A DNA stretch of 64,000 bases from Streptomyces sp. Q6 (GTDB taxonomy: Bacteria; Actinomycetota; Actinomycetes; Streptomycetales; Streptomycetaceae), in NCBI RefSeq assembly GCF_036967205.1, contig NZ_CP146022.1, positions 3,224,001 through 3,288,000 on the forward strand. The letters are read 5' to 3'. The notes under the pieces are model-generated. The model was not told the origin of the DNA. It worked only from the letters and a program-made list of their open reading frames with translations, and did no database searches. Numbering within the stretch: position 1 is the first letter of the stretch; each line of letters opens with the position of its first letter. Positions 1-7,346 of the stretch are shown here, one piece after another. The position numbers and the translations under genes are program-made.

Positions 1-2
1 CG

Positions 3-164
3 TCCGCGCGTCACCGCACGGTCCGGCCCTGGCAGTCCCTGGCCTCGCTCGGGGTGACCGAGAGCGATCTGACCACCGTCCATCACCGGCCCGTGGTGCC
101 GCCCCGTCTGCCCGGTGACCGGCCGGGCGAGCGGCACCACCGCCGCGGCCCCGAGGGAGCCTGA
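3..164 (+). CDS. C-terminal end of an unidentified protein (partial)
   Basis: An open frame enters from the left edge and stops with TGA 5 bp before the next start codon. Only about 53 residues are visible, ending in a basic, His/Arg-rich tail (GERHHRRGPEGA). I do not recognise the family. The close spacing to the alpha/beta hydrolase suggests one transcript. Codon use is Streptomyces-like, with G or C at nearly every third position, which supports real coding. Confidence 0.55.
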   Translation, partial: SARHRTVRPWQSLASLGVTESDLTTVHHRPVVPPRLPGDRPGERHHRRGPEGA

Positions 165-169
165 CGACC

Positions 170-1138
170 ATGACCCCGCCGAGCACCGGCTCCGCGATCC
201 GGATGCGCTTCCGTACCGTGCACGGCTATCGACGGGCCTTCCGGATGGCCGGCAAGGGCCGGGCGATCCTGCTGATCCACGGCATCGGCGACTCCTCCGA
301 CACCTGGCGCGACATCATGCCGGGTCTGGCCCGCAACTACCGGGTCATCGCCCCGGACCTGCTGGGCCACGGAGCCTCCGACAAGCCGCGCGCCGACTAC
401 TCGCTGGCCGCGTACGCCAACGGCATGCGGGACCTGCTCGGCGTCATCGGCGTCGAGCGGGTCACGCTGGTGGGCCACTCGCTGGGCGGTGCCGTCGCCA
501 TGCAGTTCGCCTACCAGTTCCCCGAGCGCTGCGACCGGCTCGTGCTGGTCGGTTCGGGCGGCATCGGCCGCGAGGTGACCCCGCTGCTGCGGGCCGCGTC
601 GCTGCCGGGCGCGGAGCTGCTCCTGATGGCGCTGCGGCTGCCGACGATGCGCACCCAGGTGGGCCTGGCCGTGAAGGCGTTGCAGTTCCTCGACACCGGC
701 CTCGGGGTGGACGCGCCCGATCTGCTGCGGGTGGTGGACGCCCTGCCGGACGGCACCTCGCGCAGCGCCTTCATCCGCACGCTGCGGGCCGTGGTGGACG
801 GCCGCGGCCAGGTCGGCACGATGCTGGACCGCTGTTATCTGGCCCAGGGCATGCCGACGATGCTGGTGTGGGGCGGCCGCGACCAGGTGGTGCCGGCGAC
901 GCACGCGGGACTCGGCCACGTGGCGATGCCGGGCAGCCGCCTGGAGATCTTCGAGGACGCGGGCCACTTCCCGTTCCGCACCGATCCGCAGCGCTTCGAG
1001 ACGGTGCTGCGGGACTTCATCGCGACCACCGAGCCCGCCCAGTACAGCGCGGAGCAGTGGCGCCGCATGCTCCGTACCCGCAAGGCCACGGTCCGCACGA
1101 CGACGTCCCGTACGGAACAGCTCCCGCGCACCGCCTGA
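170..1138 (+). CDS. alpha/beta fold hydrolase
   Basis: A 322-aa single-domain alpha/beta hydrolase. The oxyanion-hole motif HG lies at residues 37-38. The nucleophile elbow GHSLGG puts the catalytic Ser at 104, the acid is probably Asp238 in WGGRDQVVP, and the His is at 266 in DAGHFP, so the full triad is present and correctly spaced. No signal peptide is visible, so it should be cytoplasmic. The substrate cannot be told from sequence; esters, epoxides or lactones are typical of the family. It starts 5 bp after the preceding stop, which suggests co-transcription with the upstream partial gene. Confidence 0.9.
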   Translation: MTPPSTGSAIRMRFRTVHGYRRAFRMAGKGRAILLIHGIGDSSDTWRDIMPGLARNYRVIAPDLLGHGASDKPRADYSLAAYANGMRDLLGVIGVERVTLVGHSLGGAVAMQFAYQFPERCDRLVLVGSGGIGREVTPLLRAASLPGAELLLMALRLPTMRTQVGLAVKALQFLDTGLGVDAPDLLRVVDALPDGTSRSAFIRTLRAVVDGRGQVGTMLDRCYLAQGMPTMLVWGGRDQVVPATHAGLGHVAMPGSRLEIFEDAGHFPFRTDPQRFETVLRDFIATTEPAQYSAEQWRRMLRTRKATVRTTTSRTEQLPRTA

Positions 1139-1181
1139 GAGTTGACGCCCTTCGAGCGACCCGGCGCCGACGCCCACACAC

Positions 1182-1214
1182 CGAGGCCCCTCCCGGAAGT
1201 CCGGGAGGGCCTCG
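1182..1214. terminator. bidirectional hairpin terminator
   Basis: GC-rich inverted repeat cgaggcccctcccgg / ccgggagggcctcg with a 4-nt loop and one bulged base. It sits between the convergent hydrolase and ferredoxin genes, where it can serve both. Confidence 0.75.
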
Positions 1215-1230
1215 GGCGTGCGGCGGGCGC

Positions 1231-1554
1231 TCAGCCGGCGGCCTTGACCGCCTCGGCCGCCACCACGGGGTGGTCGGCGGCCATCACGCCGGCCGCCGAC
1301 GCGCCGCCCGACACGTCGGCGAGGGCGAAGACCTCCTGGTCGGCGGTGGCGTAGCCGGCCCACTCGTCCGGTACCGCGTCCTCGTAGAAGATGGCCTCGA
1401 CGGGGCAGACCGGCTCGCAGGCGCCGCAGTCCACGCATTCGTCGGGGTTGATGTACATCTTGCGCGGTCCCTCGTAGATGCAGTCGACGGGGCACTCGTC
1501 GATGCAGGCCTTGTCCTTGAGGTCCACGCAGGGCTGGGCGATGACGTAGGTCAT
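1231..1554 (-). CDS. fdxA: 7Fe ferredoxin ([3Fe-4S][4Fe-4S])
   Basis: A 107-aa ferredoxin. Cysteines at 9, 17, 21, 40, 43, 46 and 50 follow the seven-iron pattern: C9/C17/C50 for the 3Fe-4S cluster and C21/C40/C43/C46 for the 4Fe-4S cluster. The long acidic C-terminal extension is usual in actinobacterial FdxA. Its ATG overlaps the korB stop as ATGA, so the two are translationally coupled. The obvious inference is that it accepts electrons from the KorAB 2-oxoacid oxidoreductase encoded immediately upstream. Confidence 0.93.
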   Translation of the reverse strand: MTYVIAQPCVDLKDKACIDECPVDCIYEGPRKMYINPDECVDCGACEPVCPVEAIFYEDAVPDEWAGYATADQEVFALADVSGGASAAGVMAADHPVVAAEAVKAAG

Positions 1555-2582
1555 GAGGAACGCTCCACGGTCCAGGTGTCGGTGCCGGTCAGCAGGGAAG
1601 CCAGGTCGCCCTTCCCGAACCGCTCGACGGCGAGGTCGAGCTGGTCGGTCATCTGGTCGTCGTAGACGGCCCGTTCGACGTCGCGGAAGACGCCGATGGG
1701 CGTGTGGTGCAGGGTGTCGGGGTCGGCGAGGCGGGAGAGGGCGAAGGCCGTCGTCGGCGACGGGGTGTGGGCGTCGTGGACGAGGATGTCGGCCCGGTTC
1801 GCGTCCGTGACGGCGACGACCTTCAGGTCACCGGTCGCGGGATCGCGGACGACGCCCTTCGAGGCCTGCGCGCCGAACGTGATCGGCTGCCCGTGCTCCA
1901 GCCGGATCACGGTCTCCTGGGCGCGCTGCTTGTCCTTGAGCGCGTCGAAGGCGCCGTCGTTGAAGATGTTGCAGTTCTGGTAGATCTCGACGAGCGCCGT
2001 GCCCGGGTGCGCGGCGGCCGCCCGCAGCACGGACGTGAGGTGCTTGCGGTCGGAGTCGACGGACCGCGCGACGAACGAGGCGCCCGCCCCGACCGCGAGC
2101 GAGATCGGGTTGAAGGGCGCGTCGAGCGAGCCCATCGGGGTCGACTTGGTGATCTTCCCGACCTCGGAGGTGGGGCTGTACTGCCCCTTGGTGAGGCCGT
2201 AGATCTGGTTGTTGAAGAGGAGGATCTTCAGGTTCACATTGCGGCGCAGCGCGTGGATCAGGTGGTTGCCGCCGATGGACAGCGAATCGCCGTCACCCGT
2301 CACGACCCAGACGCTCAGGTCGCGTCGCGAGGAGGCGAGGCCGGTGGCGATGGCGGGGGCGCGGCCGTGGATGGAGTGCATCCCGTATGTGTTCATGTAG
2401 TACGGGAAGCGCGAGGAACAGCCGATGCCGGAGACGAAGACGATGTTCTCCTTCGCCAGGCCGAGTTCGGGCATGAAGCCCTGCACGGCGGCGAGGATCG
2501 CGTAGTCACCGCAGCCGGGGCACCAGCGCACCTCCTGATCGGACTTGAAGTCCTTTGCCAGGAGCGGGAGTTCAGTCGGCAT
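1551..2582 (-). CDS. korB: 2-oxoacid:ferredoxin oxidoreductase, beta subunit
   Basis: A 343-aa subunit that binds thiamine diphosphate. The N-terminal WCPGCGD carries the CxxC cluster ligands, and the TPP motif GDGDSLSIGGNHLIHALRRN with downstream NNQIYGLTKGQ is intact. This family oxidises 2-oxoglutarate or a related 2-oxoacid with CoA and reduces ferredoxin. It overlaps korA by 11 bp and the ferredoxin by 4 bp, which indicates a single operon. The cellular partner is KorA; the location is cytoplasmic. Confidence 0.95.
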   Translation of the reverse strand: MPTELPLLAKDFKSDQEVRWCPGCGDYAILAAVQGFMPELGLAKENIVFVSGIGCSSRFPYYMNTYGMHSIHGRAPAIATGLASSRRDLSVWVVTGDGDSLSIGGNHLIHALRRNVNLKILLFNNQIYGLTKGQYSPTSEVGKITKSTPMGSLDAPFNPISLAVGAGASFVARSVDSDRKHLTSVLRAAAAHPGTALVEIYQNCNIFNDGAFDALKDKQRAQETVIRLEHGQPITFGAQASKGVVRDPATGDLKVVAVTDANRADILVHDAHTPSPTTAFALSRLADPDTLHHTPIGVFRDVERAVYDDQMTDQLDLAVERFGKGDLASLLTGTDTWTVERSS

Positions 2583-4467
2583 GAAGCACTTCCTCGAGTA
2601 CGGCGGCGAGTTGCTCGGCCTTGAAGGGCATTCCGTTGACCTGGTTGTAGCTGTGGGCGTCCACCAGGTACTTGGCCCGCAGGAGCTTGGAGAGCTGGCC
2701 GAGGTTCATCTCGGGGACGACGACACGGTCGTAGCGGGCGAGGACGTCCCCGAGGTTCTTCGGGAACGGGTTGAGGTGGCGCAGATGGGCCTGCGCGATC
2801 GACTCACCCGCGGCCCGCAGCCGGCGGACGGCCGCGGTGATCGGCCCGTACGTCGAACCCCAGCCCAGGACCAGGGTGTGGGCCAGACCGTCCGGGTCGT
2901 CGACGGCGAGGTCCGGGACCTCGATCCCGTCGATCTTGGCCTGCCGGGTACGGACCATGAAGTCGTGGTTGGCCGGATCGTACGAGATGTTGCCCGTACC
3001 GTCCTGCTTCTCGATCCCGCCGATCCGGTGCTCAAGCCCCGGCGTGCCCGGGATCGCCCACGGCCGGGCGAGGGTCTGCGGGTCGCGCTTGTACGGCCAG
3101 AACACCTCGGTGCCGTCGGCCAGGGTGTGGTTGGGTCCGGTCGCGAACTCCACGCGCAGGTCGGGGAGTTCGTCGACCTGGGGTATGCGCCAGGGCTCGC
3201 TGCCGTTGGCGAGCGAGCCGTCCGAGAGCAGGAACACGGGAGTCCGGTACGTGATCGCGATACGGGCGGCCTCGATCGCCGCGTCGAAGCAGTCCGCCGG
3301 GGTGCACGGCGCGACGATCGGCACCGGCGCCTCGCCGTTGCGCCCGTACATCGCCTGCAACAGGTCCGCCTGTTCGGTCTTGGTCGGCAGGCCCGTCGAG
3401 GGCCCGCCGCGCTGGATGTCGACCACCAGCAGCGGCAGCTCCTGCGACACGGCCAGGCCGATCGTCTCCGACTTCAGCGCCACACCCGGCCCGGACGTCG
3501 TCGTCACGGCCAGGGCACCGCCGAAGGCCGCGCCGAGCGCCGCGCCGATCCCGGCGATCTCGTCCTCCGCCTGGAAGGTCCGGACACCGAAGTTCTTGTG
3601 CTTGCTCAGTTCGTGCAGGATGTCCGAGGCCGGGGTGATCGGGTACGAGCCCAGGTACAGCGGCAGCTCCGCCTGCTGAGAGGCCGCGATCAGGCCGTAC
3701 GAGAGGGCCAGGTTCCCCGAGATGTTGCGGTACGTGCCCGTCGGGAAGGCCGTGGCCGCGGGCGCGACCTCGTAGGAGACGGCGAAGTCCTCGGTGGTCT
3801 CGCCGAAGTTCCAACCCGCTTGAAAGGCGGCCAGGTTGGCCTTCATGATCTCGGGCTTCTTCGCGAACTTGGCCTTCAGGAAGCGCTCGGTGCCCTCGGT
3901 CGGCCGGTGGTACATCCACGACAGCAGCCCGAGCGCGAACATGTTCTTGCTGCGCTCGGCCTCCTTGCGGGAGAGCGCGAACTCCTTCAGCGCCTCCACC
4001 GTCAACGTCGTCAGCGGGACCGGATGCAGGTGATAGGCGTCGAGCGAGCCGTCCTCCAACGGCGAGACGTCGTACCCCACCTTCTGCATGGCCCGCTTGG
4101 TGAACTCATCGGTGTTGACAATGACTTCGGCGCCGCGCGGCACGTCGCCGATGTTCGCCTTCAACGCCGCCGGGTTCATCGCCACCAGCACGTTCGGCGC
4201 GTCGCCCGGCGTGAGGATGTCATGGTCGGCGAAGTGGACCTGGAACGACGAGACCCCCGGCAGCGTGCCGGCAGGGGCGCGGATCTCCGCCGGGAAATTG
4301 GGCAGCGTGGACAGATCGTTGCCGAACGCCGCCGTCTCCGACGTGAACCGGTCACCCGTGAGCTGCATACCGTCACCGGAGTCACCCGCGAACCGGATGA
4401 TCACCCGGTCCAGACGCCGCACGTCCTTGCGGGGGATCTCTTTGCTTTCCACTGACAGAACGGCCAC
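2572..4467 (-). CDS. korA: 2-oxoacid:ferredoxin oxidoreductase, fused gamma-alpha subunit
   Basis: A 631-aa protein. The N-terminal gamma domain begins VIIRFAGDSGDGMQLTG, and the alpha pyrimidine-binding domain follows from about residue 210 (YLGSYPITPASDILHELSK). This gamma-alpha fusion is typical of actinobacterial KorA. The start is GTG, preceded by a G-rich Shine-Dalgarno (aaggggg). It is the first gene of the korA-korB-fdxA operon and diverges from the gene at 4675, so positions 4468-4674 must hold both promoters. Confidence 0.94.
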   Translation of the reverse strand: MAVLSVESKEIPRKDVRRLDRVIIRFAGDSGDGMQLTGDRFTSETAAFGNDLSTLPNFPAEIRAPAGTLPGVSSFQVHFADHDILTPGDAPNVLVAMNPAALKANIGDVPRGAEVIVNTDEFTKRAMQKVGYDVSPLEDGSLDAYHLHPVPLTTLTVEALKEFALSRKEAERSKNMFALGLLSWMYHRPTEGTERFLKAKFAKKPEIMKANLAAFQAGWNFGETTEDFAVSYEVAPAATAFPTGTYRNISGNLALSYGLIAASQQAELPLYLGSYPITPASDILHELSKHKNFGVRTFQAEDEIAGIGAALGAAFGGALAVTTTSGPGVALKSETIGLAVSQELPLLVVDIQRGGPSTGLPTKTEQADLLQAMYGRNGEAPVPIVAPCTPADCFDAAIEAARIAITYRTPVFLLSDGSLANGSEPWRIPQVDELPDLRVEFATGPNHTLADGTEVFWPYKRDPQTLARPWAIPGTPGLEHRIGGIEKQDGTGNISYDPANHDFMVRTRQAKIDGIEVPDLAVDDPDGLAHTLVLGWGSTYGPITAAVRRLRAAGESIAQAHLRHLNPFPKNLGDVLARYDRVVVPEMNLGQLSKLLRAKYLVDAHSYNQVNGMPFKAEQLAAVLEEVLHAD

Positions 4468-4674
4468 CGGCCGCCCCCTTCCCGTAGCAGTAGCAGCTGA
4501 GTCGGCTGTCGGTGCACGGTAGGAAGTACGGCTTGTGACCGGCCAAAGCGGTGTCCGGCGTCCGCCCCGCGGACACCCATGAATTCTTCATGTGCCGCGC
4601 ATGATTGTTTGTCTGTCGGGGCGCCCGGCACTGGCGAATACTCGGCCGTCCACACATAGCAAGGAGTGCCGGCC

Positions 4675-5310
4675 GTGTCGCAGCCCATGGGCAGGCAGCC
4701 GATCCATCTCTGGTCGCTCAGCGAGGACGTCGTGGTGCGTGCCACCGACGACGAGGTGACGCTGGCGGGGCGGTTCGGGACCGAGCGCATCGACGCGCCG
4801 GACCCGGTCGTCAGAGAAGTGCTGCGCCGCATGGAGCTCGGTCCCGTCCTGCCCGAGAACGTCGCGGGCGACTTCGCCGACGGCGAGGGCGGCGTGTGCC
4901 TGCTGCTCCTGCCGACGCTGAGCCGGCTCTCGCACATGACGGTACGCACCCTGTCCGTGGACGACCTCAAGGGCCCGCTGCTCTCCGTCTCCCCCGAGTC
5001 CCGTCAGGCCGACTTCTCGCCCGGCGAACTGTCCGGCGCGGACCCGCTGCGGCTGCCGCGCGACGTGCGCGTCACGCTGGAGGACGCGGGCATCTCCCTG
5101 GAGTCGGCGGCGTCCCTGCACCGGGTGGTGCTGCACCGGCCCGAGGCGGTGTGGGTGGTGGCGATGCTGGCGTGGCCGGTCACCCCCGGCGCCGCGTCCG
5201 AGGCGCTGCCGCTGCACCCCGACGTCACCGACGGCATCCTGCGCTATCTCGCGGCGGCGGGCATGGCCCAGCCGGTCGAGGACCGCAAGCCGGACCACCC
5301 CGCGCTCTGA
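4675..5310 (+). CDS. SagB-type dehydrogenase N-terminal region without nitroreductase domain
   Basis: A 211-aa protein from GTG 4675, chosen because AAGGAG lies 8 bp upstream; an in-frame GTG at 4666 lies inside that ribosome site. It resembles the two helical/winged N-terminal repeats of actinobacterial SagB/ThcOx dehydrogenases: HLWSLSEDVVVRATDDEVTL...LGPVLPENVAG, then LRLPRDVRVTLEDAGISLES...LHRPEAVWVVAML. The FMN-binding nitroreductase domain that normally follows a D(D/H)PAL linker is absent. The protein stops exactly at DHPAL and a hairpin follows. It is either a truncated remnant or a free-standing accessory protein for the nearby YcaO locus. The family assignment is by pattern memory, not by alignment. 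Confidence 0.6.
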   Translation: MSQPMGRQPIHLWSLSEDVVVRATDDEVTLAGRFGTERIDAPDPVVREVLRRMELGPVLPENVAGDFADGEGGVCLLLLPTLSRLSHMTVRTLSVDDLKGPLLSVSPESRQADFSPGELSGADPLRLPRDVRVTLEDAGISLESAASLHRVVLHRPEAVWVVAMLAWPVTPGAASEALPLHPDVTDGILRYLAAAGMAQPVEDRKPDHPAL

Positions 5311-5311
5311 G

Positions 5312-5331
5312 CGTCCGGCCGCGACCGGACG
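5312..5331. terminator. short hairpin between convergent genes
   Basis: cgtccgg / ccggacg with a 6-nt loop, directly after the stop of the SagB-like gene and facing the end of the response-regulator gene. The stem is only 7 bp, so its strength is uncertain. Confidence 0.45.
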
Positions 5332-5341
5332 GGGCCCCGCC

Positions 5342-5950
5342 TCACACCATCCAGCCGGACTCCCGGGCGATACGGATCGCGTCGACCCGGTTGCGGGCGT
5401 TGAGCTTCGTGACGATCGCCGTCAGGTAGTTGCGCACGGTGCCGGCGGTCAGGTGCAGCCGCTTGGCGATCTCGGGGGCCTCGGTGCCCTGCGCGGCCAG
5501 CCTCAGCACCTCGTTCTCCCGGTCCGTGAGCGGGTTCTCGGCGCCGCCCCACGCGGCCAGCGCCAGTTGCGGGTCGATGGCACGGTGCCCGGCGGCGACC
5601 CGGCGGATGGACTCGGCGAGCTGCTTGGGCGGCGCGTCCTTGAGGAGATAGCCGTAGACCTGCGCGGCCAGCGCCCGCCGCAGTGTGCCGGGCCGGCCGA
5701 GGCTCGTGAGCATCAGCGTGCGGCACGCGGGCAGTTTCTCGTGCAGGCGCTCCGCGGCCGTCAGCCCGTCGAGACCCGGCAGGTCGATGTCGATGACCGC
5801 GACGTCCGGCTTGAGCGCGAGCGCGGTGGGAATGATCTCGTCACCGCGCTCGACCTCCCCGACGACTTCCAGATCGCTCTCCAGATTGAGCAGCGCGACG
5901 AGTGCGCCGCGGACCATGTGCATGTCCTCGGCTAGCAGAATTCGAATCAC
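5342..5950 (-). CDS. LuxR/NarL-type response regulator (DesR-like)
   Basis: A 202-aa regulator. The receiver domain starts IRILLAEDMHMVRGAL with phosphoacceptor Asp54 in VIDIDLPG and the conserved Lys in LLKDAP. The C-terminal LuxR helix-turn-helix is LTDRENEVLRLAAQGTEAPEIAKRLHLTAGTVRNYL. GTG 5950 is favoured as the start because it begins exactly at the receiver fold and has a G-run upstream. It follows the kinase gene by 69 bp and forms its cognate pair. Its targets are probably local, either the YcaO genes or their products' export or stress response, but this is inference. Confidence 0.92.
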   Translation of the reverse strand: MIRILLAEDMHMVRGALVALLNLESDLEVVGEVERGDEIIPTALALKPDVAVIDIDLPGLDGLTAAERLHEKLPACRTLMLTSLGRPGTLRRALAAQVYGYLLKDAPPKQLAESIRRVAAGHRAIDPQLALAAWGGAENPLTDRENEVLRLAAQGTEAPEIAKRLHLTAGTVRNYLTAIVTKLNARNRVDAIRIARESGWMV

Positions 5951-6019
5951 GGCCCCCCCGTAATCCCACATCCCCGATCGGAGATGGCCGAATACTAGCA
6001 ACCGGAAGTCGCCATTCGG

Positions 6020-7222
6020 CTACGCGGCGGTTATCCGGGCACTCAACTTTCCGTCAAATATCTGCTGTTGGGGAACCTCGGTGTGGGCGGGCACCTCGGC
6101 CAGCAGTCGGAACGTGCGGCCGTCGGGGCAGCCGGCCTCCACGCGGCCGCCGACGCCGCGCACCCGGACCTTCAGGTTCGCCAGTCCGCTGCCGCTGTCC
6201 GGCGAGGGGTCGCGGTAGCCGGGCCGCACCCCGTCGTTGACCACCAACAGGCGCACCGTTTCTCCTCGTTGGCCCGCCTCGATGGTGCAGCGTCCGGCCT
6301 CGCTGTGCCGCAGCACATTGGTCACCGCCTCTCTGAGCACGGTGGCGAGAACCGAATTCGAGCGGGGGCCGAAAGGCTTCAGCGTGACGCGGACGTCCAA
6401 CTCGATGTCGGCGGCGGCGAGGACGGAACGGGCCGAGCGGATCTCCTGCTCCAAGGACATGTCCTGAAAACCGCGGGCGACCCGTCGTACGTCGGCCAGC
6501 GCGTCCCGGGAGACGGCGAGGACGTCCTGGATCTCCTCGACGGCGCGTTCCGGATGGTTCTCGATCAGCCGGTGCACCAGCTCGCTCTTGAGCGTGATCG
6601 TGGAGAGCCCGAAGCCAAGGAGGTCGTGCAGGTCACGGGCGAAGCGCAGCCGCTCCTCGGTGACCGCCATGTGCGCCAACTCGCCGCGTGCGGCGTGCAC
6701 TTCGGCGACGAGGTCGCTCAGTCGCGTGAGTCCGTACGTGACCAGGCCGGTCACCAGGGTGGACTGGCACAGGTAGACGGTGACCAGGACGGAGTACCCC
6801 TGGATCAGCGACGGCACCAGCAGGCTGAGGCCGACGCACCCGTACAGGATCCAGCCGATCCGCGGCGGCAGTATGAGCAGCAGGGAACCGGCGAGGAAGC
6901 CCGCCATGGCGCCCCATTCGGCGCGGAAGACGAGCAGCGGCAGGTAGGTGAGCACCGCCTGCGCGCCCAGGGAGGTCAGCCGCACCCGCGCGGAGCGCCG
7001 GTTGGCACCGGGCGCGGAGTGCCGTAATTGCAGGGCGAGGACGAGGACCAGCGCGGCGATCGCGATGATCACCTGGTGGGTCGGCATCGTCGTGTCGAGG
7101 ATGTTGAGCGCGACGACGACGGCATAGCTCACCAGCACCACCACGAGGATGGTGCGGGCGACTCTGGGGGGTGGCAGGTCGCGGCTGCGCCTGCCACCGT
7201 CGAACCGGTCCTGACTCGTCAT
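6020..7222 (-). CDS. sensor histidine kinase, HisKA_3 family (DesK-like)
   Basis: A 400-aa kinase with about five hydrophobic segments between residues 20 and 165 as a membrane sensor. A dimerisation/phosphoacceptor helix carries His199 in RLRFARDLHDLLGFGLSTI, and the HATPase domain has a GSGLANLKVRVRGVGG glycine box. There is no extracellular ligand domain, so it probably senses membrane state or an intramembrane signal, as DesK relatives do. It lies downstream of the YcaO gene on the same strand (gap 124 bp) and upstream of its regulator. Confidence 0.92.
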   Translation of the reverse strand: MTSQDRFDGGRRSRDLPPPRVARTILVVVLVSYAVVVALNILDTTMPTHQVIIAIAALVLVLALQLRHSAPGANRRSARVRLTSLGAQAVLTYLPLLVFRAEWGAMAGFLAGSLLLILPPRIGWILYGCVGLSLLVPSLIQGYSVLVTVYLCQSTLVTGLVTYGLTRLSDLVAEVHAARGELAHMAVTEERLRFARDLHDLLGFGLSTITLKSELVHRLIENHPERAVEEIQDVLAVSRDALADVRRVARGFQDMSLEQEIRSARSVLAAADIELDVRVTLKPFGPRSNSVLATVLREAVTNVLRHSEAGRCTIEAGQRGETVRLLVVNDGVRPGYRDPSPDSGSGLANLKVRVRGVGGRVEAGCPDGRTFRLLAEVPAHTEVPQQQIFDGKLSARITAA

Positions 7223-7346
7223 CGCCCGCGGCCTCTTCTCGCAGCTTCGTGCTCACCGTTGCGGATGATATGTGAAGGCCGTGACAACGAGTAGCGCCTT
7301 GAGTACCGCTCCAAGATCCTTGTCCGCGTGCCGAGTTGACCGCCAC

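Noticed and set aside
2545-4455. 636-codon plus-strand frame opposite korA
   Set aside because: Antisense shadow; korA on the minus strand has clear family motifs and coupled neighbours.
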